Assembly: GCA_964491375.1 (NCBI GenBank)
Contig: CAZBGL010000082.1
Location: 1 to 31,946 of the forward strand
Source of the DNA: CAZBGL01 sp964491375
Lineage (GTDB): Bacteria; Desulfobacterota; Deferrisomatia; Deferrisomatales; Deferrisomataceae
Direction of reading: 5' to 3'
Length of the DNA stretch: 31,946 nt
Shown here: piece after piece, positions 7,772 to 14,543 of the stretch
Layout of the letters: every line of letters starts with the position of its first letter
Position numbering within the stretch: position 1 is the stretch's first letter
Made by a program: the position numbers and the translations under genes
The notes under the pieces: generated by a model
The model's database searches: none
Seen by the model: only the letters and a program-made list of their open reading frames with translations
Told to the model about the DNA's origin: nothing

Positions 7772-8844
7772 CGAGCGTCCGCAAGACCTTCGAAAAGGGC
7801 AACGTGGCCATCGCCAAGGCGGCGGTGGCCGCGGGGTGCCGGTACTATTTCGGCTATCCCATCACCCCCCAGAGCGACATCCCGGAGTACCTGAGCCGGG
7901 TGCTCCCCTCGGTGGGCGGCCAGTTCGTGCAGGCCGAGAGCGAGATCGCGTCGATCAACATGCTGCTCGGCGCGGGCGCCACGGGGAAACGCGCGATGAC
8001 CAGCTCCTCGAGCCCGGGTATCAGCCTCAAGCAGGAAGGGATCAGCTACATGGCCGGGAGCGAGATCCCGGCGGTGATCGTGAACGTGCAGCGGTCGGGA
8101 CCGGGGCTGGGCGGGATTGCACCCAGCCAGGGAGACTACTTTCAGGCCACCCGCGGCGGCGGCCACGGTGACTACCGGGTCATCGTGCTAGCGCCCGCGT
8201 CGGTCCAGGAGATGTACGACCTGACCGTTCTCGCCTTCGACCTGGCGGACCGGTACCGCACCCCGGTGATGATCCTGGCCGACGCCATGCTGGGCATGAT
8301 GAAGGAGCCCCTGGAGGAGTGGGTCCCCGAGAAGAAGGACTTCGGCAAGGAGTCGTGGGCGCTGACCGGGGCCAAGGGCCGGCCCGCGCGCCGGATCAAG
8401 TCCCTGTACCTGGGGGAGGGGGAACTGGCCGACCACAACTGGAAACTGGCCCGGAAGTACGAGGAGATCCGGCAGAGGGAGGTGCGGGTGCACGTGGAGG
8501 TGCCCGAGGGATGCGAGCTGGCGGTGGTGGCGTTCGGCTCGGCGGCGCGCATCGCCAAGAGCGCCGTGGACCGGCTGAACGACGAGGGCCGGGCCGTGGG
8601 CCTGATCCGGCCGGTGACCCTGTGGCCCTTCCCCGACCAGGCCGTGCGGGCGGTGGCCGACAAGGGGGTGCCGCTCCTCGCCGTGGAGCTCAACACGGGC
8701 CAGATGGTGGAGGACGTGCGGCTGGCCGTGGAGGGTCGCGCGCCCGTGCACTTTGCCGGATATCCCCCCGGGTACCTGCCCAGCCCGGACGACGTGTACG
8801 AGCAGATCGTGCGCCACCTGGCGCGCGAGGAGCAGGTGGCATGA
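7768..8844 (+). CDS. vorB: 2-oxoisovalerate-type ferredoxin oxidoreductase, alpha subunit (VorB)
   Basis: This is the 358-residue alpha subunit of a four-subunit 2-oxoacid:ferredoxin oxidoreductase. These enzymes decarboxylate a 2-oxoacid to acyl-CoA and reduce ferredoxin. The segments YFGYPITPQSDIPEYL, QAESEIASINMLLGAGATGK, MTSSSSPGISLKQEGISY and GGIAPSQGDYFQATRGGGHG match the VorB (3-methyl-2-oxobutanoate) group better than pyruvate or 2-oxoglutarate enzymes as I recall them. I chose the ATG at 7768, which overlaps the upstream TGA and has GAGG at a proper distance. An ATG at 7762 is too close to that site. The branched-chain 2-oxoacid assignment agrees with the adjacent LIV-type transporter but is not proven. 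Confidence 0.88.
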   Translation: MTSVRKTFEKGNVAIAKAAVAAGCRYYFGYPITPQSDIPEYLSRVLPSVGGQFVQAESEIASINMLLGAGATGKRAMTSSSSPGISLKQEGISYMAGSEIPAVIVNVQRSGPGLGGIAPSQGDYFQATRGGGHGDYRVIVLAPASVQEMYDLTVLAFDLADRYRTPVMILADAMLGMMKEPLEEWVPEKKDFGKESWALTGAKGRPARRIKSLYLGEGELADHNWKLARKYEEIRQREVRVHVEVPEGCELAVVAFGSAARIAKSAVDRLNDEGRAVGLIRPVTLWPFPDQAVRAVADKGVPLLAVELNTGQMVEDVRLAVEGRAPVHFAGYPPGYLPSPDDVYEQIVRHLAREEQVA

Positions 8845-9605
8845 AGGCTGAGCGCAAACCCGTGTTCACCCGGCCCAAGAGCCTGACGGACAGGCCCTTT
8901 CATTTCTGCCCGGGGTGCCACCACGGTGTGATTCACCGGCTCGTGGCCGAGGCGATCGACCACTTCGGGGTGCGCGAGCGCGCGATCGGGGCGGCCTCGG
9001 TGGGGTGCAGCGTGTTCATGTATGACTACTTCGACATCGATGTGGTCGAGTCGCCCCATGGCCGGGCGCCGGCCGTGGCCACGGGCATCAAGCGGGCCAA
9101 CCCGGACAAGTTCGTGCTCCTGTACCAGGGCGACGGGGACCTTGCGGCCATCGGCACGGCCGAGATCATCCACGCGGCGAACCGGGGGGAAAACCTCACG
9201 GTGGTGTTCGTGAACAACACCGTGTACGGCATGACCGGGGGGCAGATGGCCCCCACCACGCTCCTGGGACAGCCCACGACCACGAGCCCCTACGGCCGGG
9301 AGTTCGCCCAGGACGGCTACCCCATCCGGGTGACCGAGATGCTCGCCCAGCTCGAAGGGGTGGGATATGCGGCACGGGTGGCGGTGGACACCCCGGCCCG
9401 CCTAGCCAAGGCCCGCAAGGCCCTGTTCAAGGCGTTCGAAACCCAGCTCGAGGAAAGGGGGCTGGGGTTCGTGGAGTTCCTGTCGTCGTGCCCCACCAAC
9501 TGGGGTATGAAGCCGCTGGAGGCGGTGCGGCGGATCGAGGCGGAGATGATCCCCTACTTCCCACTGGGTGTGTACAAGGAGCGCAAGGGGAAGGACTACC
9601 TGTAG
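8841..9605 (+). CDS. 2-oxoacid:ferredoxin oxidoreductase beta subunit (thiamine-diphosphate binding)
   Basis: This 254-residue TPP-binding subunit starts with an ATGA overlap with vorB. The N-terminal FCPGCHHGVIHRL matches the CPGCGHG hallmark of beta subunits. The TPP/Mg2+ motif is GDGDLAAIGTAEIIHAANR followed by VVFVNNTVYGMTGGQMAPTT. It is the catalytic subunit paired with VorB; decarboxylation and CoA acylation occur here. The length is typical of the compact beta subunits of Kor/Vor enzymes. The subunit letter varies between organisms, so no symbol is given. Confidence 0.92.
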   Translation: MKAERKPVFTRPKSLTDRPFHFCPGCHHGVIHRLVAEAIDHFGVRERAIGAASVGCSVFMYDYFDIDVVESPHGRAPAVATGIKRANPDKFVLLYQGDGDLAAIGTAEIIHAANRGENLTVVFVNNTVYGMTGGQMAPTTLLGQPTTTSPYGREFAQDGYPIRVTEMLAQLEGVGYAARVAVDTPARLAKARKALFKAFETQLEERGLGFVEFLSSCPTNWGMKPLEAVRRIEAEMIPYFPLGVYKERKGKDYL

Positions 9606-9625
9606 GGCCCGGAGGTGGACGGCCG

Positions 9626-10171
9626 ATGCACCACGACGTGATCATGGCGGGGTTCGGGGGGCAGGGGATCCTGATGATCGGGAACGTCCTGGCCGTGGCG
9701 GCGCTGCGGCACGGGTACCGGGTGACGTTCTTCCCGGCCTACGGGGTGGAGATGCGGGGCGGCACGGCCAACTGCACCGTGACCATCTCGGACCGGGAGA
9801 TCGGTAGCCCGGTCACCTCCCGCCCCCTGGGGGTGATCGCCATGAACGAACCGTCGGCCGTGAAGTTCGGAGCCCGCATGCGGGCCGGCGGAACGGCCGT
9901 GGTGAACGGTTCCCTCGTGCCGGACGGGGCGTTCCGGCGCGACGACGTGCGGGTGGTGCGGGTGCCGTGCAACGAGATCGCCCTGGACCTGGGGGAGGGC
10001 CGGCTGGCCAGCATGGTGGCCCTGGGCGCGTACGTGCGGGTGACCGGGGTCGTGCCTCTGGAACGGGTCTCCGAGGGGATCGGCGAGATCCTGGAGGGCC
10101 GCTCCGGGGATCTGCTGGCGTTGAACCGGAAGGCCCTGCAGGCCGGTGCGGAGTCCGTGGAGCGCGGATGA
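9626..10171 (+). CDS. 2-oxoacid:ferredoxin oxidoreductase gamma subunit
   Basis: This 181-residue gamma subunit has the diagnostic N-terminus MAGFGGQGILMIGNVLA and the segment FFPAYGVEMRGGTANCTV. Near the C-terminus is GRLASMVALGAYVRVTG, also typical. Its role is structural and CoA-associated within the alpha-beta-gamma-delta complex. It follows the beta subunit by 20 bases with GGAGGTGG as ribosome site. With it the oxidoreductase is complete: delta, alpha, beta, gamma in order. Confidence 0.92.
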   Translation: MHHDVIMAGFGGQGILMIGNVLAVAALRHGYRVTFFPAYGVEMRGGTANCTVTISDREIGSPVTSRPLGVIAMNEPSAVKFGARMRAGGTAVVNGSLVPDGAFRRDDVRVVRVPCNEIALDLGEGRLASMVALGAYVRVTGVVPLERVSEGIGEILEGRSGDLLALNRKALQAGAESVERG

Positions 10172-10181
10172 GGAGGCTGCG

Positions 10182-10760
10182 ATGGCCGAGGCAACCCTGA
10201 CCCCGGTGGGCGAGCGGATCAAACAGGTACGCGAGGAGGCGGGGCTGAGCCTCCAGGATCTGGCGGAACGGACCGGGTACTCGGCGGCCCTGCTCAACCA
10301 GATCGAGAACCACATGGTGAGCCCGCCCCTCGGCGCGTTGGGCAAGATCGCCCATGCACTGGGCGTGAGGATCGGGGACCTGTGGGGTGAGAAACCGGGG
10401 GAGCCCTACACCATCGTGCGCAAGGGCGAACGCCGCCAGGTGTCGCGGTTCGCTTCGAAGGAGGGGGTGGCCTACGGGTACACCTACGAGTCCCTGGGGT
10501 TCGGAAAGAAGGACCGCCACATCGAGCCGTTCCTGATCACCCTGGAGCCCCCCACCGTGCGAAACCCCAAGCCTTCGGTCCACGAGGGCGAGGAGTTCCT
10601 GTTCGTGCTGGAGGGCCGCATGGAGGTGACCCTGGCCGGCCACACGGACGTGCTGGAGCCCGGGGACAGCATCCTCTACGACGCGAGCCTCCCCCACCGG
10701 GTGACGTGCCACGGCGAGGAGCCGGCCCGGATCCTCGCCGTGATCTGGACCCCCGAGTGA
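10182..10760 (+). CDS. XRE-family transcriptional regulator with C-terminal cupin domain
   Basis: This 192-residue two-domain regulator has an N-terminal helix-turn-helix (about residues 8-62, LSLQDLAERTGYSAALLNQIEN) and a C-terminal cupin barrel (about 110-190, HEGEEFLFVLEGRMEV...LEPGDSILYDASLPHRV). The cupin would sense a small ligand. I chose the ATG at 10182, preceded by AGGAGG with 5-nt spacing; an upstream ATG at 10146 lies inside the gamma subunit gene. It is co-transcribed with the oxidoreductase 10 bases upstream. It is therefore the obvious candidate to control both this operon and the divergent liv cluster, binding between 7422 and 7540. That target is inference. Confidence 0.9.
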   Translation: MAEATLTPVGERIKQVREEAGLSLQDLAERTGYSAALLNQIENHMVSPPLGALGKIAHALGVRIGDLWGEKPGEPYTIVRKGERRQVSRFASKEGVAYGYTYESLGFGKKDRHIEPFLITLEPPTVRNPKPSVHEGEEFLFVLEGRMEVTLAGHTDVLEPGDSILYDASLPHRVTCHGEEPARILAVIWTPE

Positions 10761-11048
10761 GCGGCCCGGGGCCGCGGTTCCGTTTCGGAAATAGGAGCCG
10801 CGCCCGCGCCTCGCAGGGGGCCCTCCCGGCTACGGCCACCAGCCCCCACACCGAGCCAGCGCCGCCAGGGCCGTTCCTTGACCCCCACAAAGTCAGTGTC
10901 CTGCAAACAGGCCGCCCCGCGGCCTACCGGAGTTGACATCTGACAAGCCGAAGGCCAAACAGATAGAGGGCTGGAACGCTGGAAAGCCAGAAAGCTGGGA
11001 ATGAGAACACACCGAGTGCCGGCGGGGGGCCATGAAGCGTCTAGCGTT
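10761..11048. other. Gene-free stretch between convergent regulator and EamA genes
   Basis: A small hairpin GCGGCC-cgg-GGCCGC (10761-10775) directly follows the regulator stop and may be a weak terminator. The remainder has no supported coding frame. It ends in degenerate GCTGGAA-type repeats described separately. Confidence 0.45.
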
Positions 11049-11070
11049 CTAGCCTTCCAGCCTTCCAGCA
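10968..11070. repeat. Inverted pair of GCTGGAA-type repeat blocks
   Basis: Left block 10968-10998 contains GGCTGGAACGCTGGAAAGCC and related words. Right block 11041-11070 reads CTAGCGTTCTAGCCTTCCAG and continues in the same pattern, which is the reverse complement style of the left one. The two can pair imperfectly across about 40 bases. The right block also encodes the last residues of the EamA transporter (GSDAGRLEG). Confidence 0.6.
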
Positions 11071-11984
11071 TCCGAGCCTTCTGATGGGCGGTTCACCAGA
11101 ACCATTCCAGCGCTTACCAGCCCCAGCGCCAGGAACACCCCTGCGGTGAGGGGTTCCTTCAGGATCAGGGCCCCGCTCACCAGCACGCCGAACACCGGGG
11201 TGAAGAACGTGAATCCGGCCAGCAGGCTCACCGGGTACCGGTGGATCAGCTCGAACCACACGAGATAGCTCAGGAACGCTACCACGAAGCTCTGGTAGGC
11301 CAGCGCGCCGACCACCGTCCAGGTGAGTCCGTGCACGGGCCGCCCCTCGAGGCACACGCTCAGGAGCAACAAGAGGGGGGCTGAAAACGCCACCTGGTAG
11401 AACAGGGTCTGGAGCGGCGCGACGTGGCCGGCGAGGAAGCGCTTGATGTAGAGCGTGGTGCCCGCCCACAGGGCCCCGGCCGCCAGGAGCAGCAGGTCGC
11501 CGGGCAGGGTGCGGAGCGTCACCTCGCCCCAGTCCTTGGCGAACAGGACCACGACGCCCGAAAACGCGAGCACCAGCCCCGCGGCTTTGCGGCGGTTCAT
11601 GGGATCGTCCCGGAGCAGGTAGTGGGCCCCGAGGGCCGTGAAAAAGGGCTGGGTGTACAGGAACACGTAGGCCCGCGAGGCAAAGGTGTACTCGAGGCCC
11701 AGGTAGATCGCCCCGAACTCCAGGCCGAACATGGTCCCCACGACGAGGCCGTGTACCAGCAGGCCGCGGCCGGGAAACAGGGGAATCCCGGCCAGGGCCA
11801 TCCACACCCACAGGCACACGGCGGCCACGGCCGAGCGCACCCCGGCCATGCACAGGGGCGTCATGCCCCGCGCGGCGATCTTGATGGCAGCCATGTTTGC
11901 GCCCCACACCAGGGCCAGGGCGAGGAGCACCAGGATCGGCCCGGGGGGAAGCCGGACGGTGTTCCGGCGCGAGGGGGGACTCAC
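11049..11984 (-). CDS. EamA/DMT-family transporter
   Basis: This 311-residue membrane protein has about 10 hydrophobic spans in two EamA repeats. The first carries ALALVWGANMAAIKIAARGM and LEFGAIYLGLEYTFASRA; the second carries GALWAGTTLYIKR and FFTPVFGVLVSGALILKEPL. It probably exports or exchanges small metabolites; the substrate is unknown. The start is the GTG at 11984, which overlaps the MFS stop (GTGA). Later ATG codons would remove the first helix. Its last nine or so residues are encoded by an intergenic-type repeat, suggesting the original stop was lost or the end was remodelled. Confidence 0.85.
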   Translation of the reverse strand: MSPPSRRNTVRLPPGPILVLLALALVWGANMAAIKIAARGMTPLCMAGVRSAVAAVCLWVWMALAGIPLFPGRGLLVHGLVVGTMFGLEFGAIYLGLEYTFASRAYVFLYTQPFFTALGAHYLLRDDPMNRRKAAGLVLAFSGVVVLFAKDWGEVTLRTLPGDLLLLAAGALWAGTTLYIKRFLAGHVAPLQTLFYQVAFSAPLLLLLSVCLEGRPVHGLTWTVVGALAYQSFVVAFLSYLVWFELIHRYPVSLLAGFTFFTPVFGVLVSGALILKEPLTAGVFLALGLVSAGMVLVNRPSEGSDAGRLEG

Positions 11985-13231
11985 GGCGAGCCGGTAGGAG
12001 CCGGCCGGGGAAGCCGGAGGGCGAGCACCGCGCCGAGCACCGACACCGCCGTGGCCAGCAGGAAGGGGGCTGCGAACCCACCCGTCCGGTCCGCCAGGAA
12101 CCCGCCCACGGCCGGGCCCAGGGCCTGTCCGATCCCGAAGAACAGGGTAATGAACCCCAGGCAGGCGGGGGCGAGCCGCGGCCCCACGTAGTCGCCGGCC
12201 GCGGCCGCCGTGATGGTGGGCACGCTCCACGCGGTGATCCCGAACACCACGGCCGAGAGGTAGAGTCCCGTTCTGGCCGAGCTGAGCGCGTACACCCCGT
12301 AGGCAAAGGCGAGCGCCGCGTAGGCCAGGGCCGTGGCCCGAGGGCGGCCGATCCGGTCGGAGATGCCCCCCCACACGAGCCCGCAGAAGGTGCTCAATCC
12401 CCCCACCAGGGCCCACAACCCCCCGGCCTCTCCGGCGCCGAACCCGCGCTGCCTCACCAGGTAGGCCACGAAGAAGGTCACGTAGATGATGTAGGAGAAC
12501 CCGTACATGAAGTACACGAGCCCCAGGTACCACACACGGGCCTGCCGGTAGACCTGTCCCCACTGGAACGGCGCAGGGCGTGCCCCGGGCGAGGTCGGGG
12601 ACCCCTTCTCGCCCGCGTCGGAGCCGATCGGGCGGAGCCCCATGTGCGCCGGACTCGTGCGGATCAACCCGGCCGCAACCACCGCGATCCCCAGCACCGC
12701 CGCTCCCAGGACGAACCAGGCGGTGCGCCATCCCTCCGGCCCCCCGGCCCGGAGGATGGGCGGCACGATCAGCCCGGCGATCAGGGTGCCGGCCCCGATG
12801 CCCGCGGTGACGATCCCGGTGGCCAGGCCCCGCAGCCGTACCGCGAACCAGGCCGCCCCCAGGGCCATGGCGGGCACGTAGGCCGCTCCGTTGCCGAGCC
12901 CCGTGAGGGTCCGCATCACCAGGGCGAATCCGAACCGGTGGGCCACCCCCATCCCGGCCAGGGTCAGGGCCATGAGGACGAGCGCGAGCGCGATCACCCG
13001 GCGGGGGCCGAACCGGGCGGCCAACACCCCCCCAACCAGCGCCATGAACAGATAGCCCACGAAGTTGCCCATCTCCAGGAGCCCCAGTTGGGTGTACGTA
13101 AAACGTAGGCCCTCCTTCATGGCCGGCAGGATGAGGGTGTAGGACATCCTGCCGAACCCGTGGGCCCCGATGGTCACCAGAAGCCCCGTGAAGATCACCA
13201 CCCAGCCATAGTGGATCCGGCCGTTACCCAT
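11981..13231 (-). CDS. Major facilitator superfamily transporter
   Basis: This 416-residue MFS protein has 12 predicted membrane spans and a central hydrophilic loop (about residues 195-225, SDAGEKGSPTSPGARP). The N-terminus HYGWVVIFTGLLVTIGAHGFGRMSYTLILPAM resembles the YbfB/YjiJ-like and oxalate/formate-like MFS branches. The loop 2 motif region is GGVLAARFGPRRVI, and loop 8 has GGISDRIGRPRA. The gene starts inside the end of marR (8-base overlap) and ends on the EamA start, so the three form one operon. The substrate is unknown; a MarR repressor upstream suggests efflux or uptake of a small organic acid or toxic compound. Confidence 0.88.
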   Translation of the reverse strand: MGNGRIHYGWVVIFTGLLVTIGAHGFGRMSYTLILPAMKEGLRFTYTQLGLLEMGNFVGYLFMALVGGVLAARFGPRRVIALALVLMALTLAGMGVAHRFGFALVMRTLTGLGNGAAYVPAMALGAAWFAVRLRGLATGIVTAGIGAGTLIAGLIVPPILRAGGPEGWRTAWFVLGAAVLGIAVVAAGLIRTSPAHMGLRPIGSDAGEKGSPTSPGARPAPFQWGQVYRQARVWYLGLVYFMYGFSYIIYVTFFVAYLVRQRGFGAGEAGGLWALVGGLSTFCGLVWGGISDRIGRPRATALAYAALAFAYGVYALSSARTGLYLSAVVFGITAWSVPTITAAAAGDYVGPRLAPACLGFITLFFGIGQALGPAVGGFLADRTGGFAAPFLLATAVSVLGAVLALRLPRPAPTGSP

Positions 13232-13646
13232 GGCTCTCCCCGTCCAGTTTGGCCACCACCCGTTCGAGGACGTTCCGTTCCTCCTCGGTGAGGCGCGACA
13301 GGAACCGCTGGTTCGTCTGTTCGTAGATACGCCGGAGTTCGCCCTCCAGGGCCCTCGCCTTGGGGGTCAGGCGCACCAGAACGGATCGGCGGTCCTCCGG
13401 GCTGGCGACCCGCTCCACCAAGCCGTCGCGCTCCATGCGGTCCAGGATGCCGGTGAGGCTGGACCGGTCGAGGGCCGCCTTCTCCCCCAGCCGCGATATG
13501 GGGATCCCGTCCTCCTCGTACAGGGCGATGAGCAGGAAGAACTGGGGCTGGGTCAGGCCGTAGGGTTCCAGGCGTTCCCGGTAGGCCCTGCCTAACGCCC
13601 GGGAGACCTTGCCCAGGGCGAAGCACAGACAGTCTCGGAACAGCAT
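13224..13646 (-). CDS. MarR-family transcriptional regulator
   Basis: This 140-residue winged-helix regulator has the recognition segment ISRLGEKAALDRSSLTGILDRMERDGLVER and the wing SPEDRRSVLVRLTPKA. The start ATG at 13646 (MLFRDCLCFALGK) is the natural MarR N-terminus. A longer frame to 13760 would run through the promoter and is rejected. The ribosome site is poor. It is the first gene of the marR-MFS-EamA operon, with a good promoter upstream containing a short palindrome in its spacer, so autorepression is likely. Two Cys near the N-terminus (DCLCF) might matter for redox sensing, but this is speculative. Confidence 0.9.
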   Translation of the reverse strand: MLFRDCLCFALGKVSRALGRAYRERLEPYGLTQPQFFLLIALYEEDGIPISRLGEKAALDRSSLTGILDRMERDGLVERVASPEDRRSVLVRLTPKARALEGELRRIYEQTNQRFLSRLTEEERNVLERVVAKLDGESHG

Positions 13647-13730
13647 GGCGCGCTCGCCGGTTCGATTGCGGGCACAGGAGAGGCCCGGGGGCCGGCCCGT
13701 GGATCCACGAGGATGAAAACATTTTCTGTT

Positions 13731-13760
13731 TCTATATTCCGCATACAAATTGTTTGTCAA
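13731..13760 (-). promoter_or_regulatory. marR promoter with embedded operator
   Basis: On the minus strand there is a perfect -35 TTGACA (13755-13760), an 18-nt spacer and a -10 TATAGA (13731-13736). Inside the spacer and -35 lies the inverted repeat ACAAA-ttg-TTTGT (13745-13757), placed so that a bound MarR dimer would block polymerase. The region is AT-rich against a very GC-rich background. Confidence 0.65.
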
Positions 13761-13821
13761 CCAATGGAGGCACCCCTGGACGTTTTTCGCGCCGGCGGGA
13801 GGGTTCCCCGCTTGACCGGTT

Positions 13822-13861
13822 CAAACAAATGATTCAAACTTCAGTTTGAATCATTTGTTTG
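13822..13861. promoter_or_regulatory. Large perfect palindrome, probable TetR operator
   Basis: Perfect 18-bp arms CAAACAAATGATTCAAAC (13822-13839) and its complement (13844-13861) flank the 4-nt centre TTCA. It ends 28 nt before the tetR start. A TTGACC (13812-13817) with 17-nt spacing to CAAACT (13835-13840) would make an overlapping promoter. Each arm has internal TTCAAAC repeats, so two repressor dimers could bind. Confidence 0.75.
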
Positions 13862-13889
13862 CTTCCAACGGAGCGGAGGAGCGGGTGCA

Positions 13890-14543
13890 ATGGCGCAAAG
13901 GCCCCGGGGTGATGGCCTCACCCCCTCCACGCGGGAACGGCTCCTGGACGCGGCCGAGCGGGTGTTCGCTGAGAAGGGGTACCACGCCACCACGGTGCGC
14001 GACATCACCGAAGCCGCCGGGGTCAACGTGGCCGCGGTGCACTATCACTTCGGCGGGAAGAAAGAGCTCTATCTGGAACTGTTCCGGAAGCGGTTCGATC
14101 ACATGGCCGCCGTACGCGAGTCCGCGCTGGCGCTCGCCGCCGGCCGGGACCCGGCCGAGGACCTTGCGGCCGTGGTCCGGGGGTTCGTTCGGGGTTGGCT
14201 GGCCCGGTGTATGGACGAAGACCGGGCCGGTGCGAGTCGCTTCCATCTGATGCTTATGCGCGAGATCGGCGACCCGGGGCCCGCGTACCATCTTTTGTTG
14301 GACCGCGTGATCCGGCCGACCCACGAGCTGTTCCGAGACCTCATCCGAGGGGTCCGGCCCGATATGGACGAGGCTCGGGCCACCCTGTGCGCAGGGAGTC
14401 TGATCGGGCAGATTCTTCACTTCGTGCGGGCCCGGCGGGTGCTCGAGGACCTGCTGGGGCGGCCATACGACCGGGATCTGGTGGAGGCCATCGTGGAGCA
14501 CGTGGTGTGTTTCACGCTGAGAGGCATCGGGGCGGGGCCATGA
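13890..14543 (+). CDS. TetR-family transcriptional regulator of the RND efflux operon
   Basis: This is a 217-residue TetR regulator. Its N-terminal helix-turn-helix reads RERLLDAAERVFAEKGY and DITEAAGVNVAAVHYHFGGK, with K-E-L-Y following as usual. The C-terminal region (RFHLMLMREIGDPG, RPTHELFRDLIRGVRP) resembles the CerR-like (DUF1956) group often linked to RND pumps. The ribosome site GGAGGAG lies upstream. Its TGA overlaps the start of the outer-membrane factor gene (ATGA), so repressor and pump are one transcript. The 18-bp-arm palindrome just upstream is the expected autoregulatory operator. Confidence 0.9.
   Translation: MAQRPRGDGLTPSTRERLLDAAERVFAEKGYHATTVRDITEAAGVNVAAVHYHFGGKKELYLELFRKRFDHMAAVRESALALAAGRDPAEDLAAVVRGFVRGWLARCMDEDRAGASRFHLMLMREIGDPGPAYHLLLDRVIRPTHELFRDLIRGVRPDMDEARATLCAGSLIGQILHFVRARRVLEDLLGRPYDRDLVEAIVEHVVCFTLRGIGAGP

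Noticed and set aside
13647..13760. Longer start for the MarR gene (178 residues)
   Set aside because: The extra 38 residues lie on top of the -35/-10 promoter and are not MarR-like.
13822..13861. Reading the large palindrome as a rho-independent terminator
   Set aside because: It lies between divergent genes, close to the tetR start, and overlaps a promoter-like element, so an operator is the better explanation.
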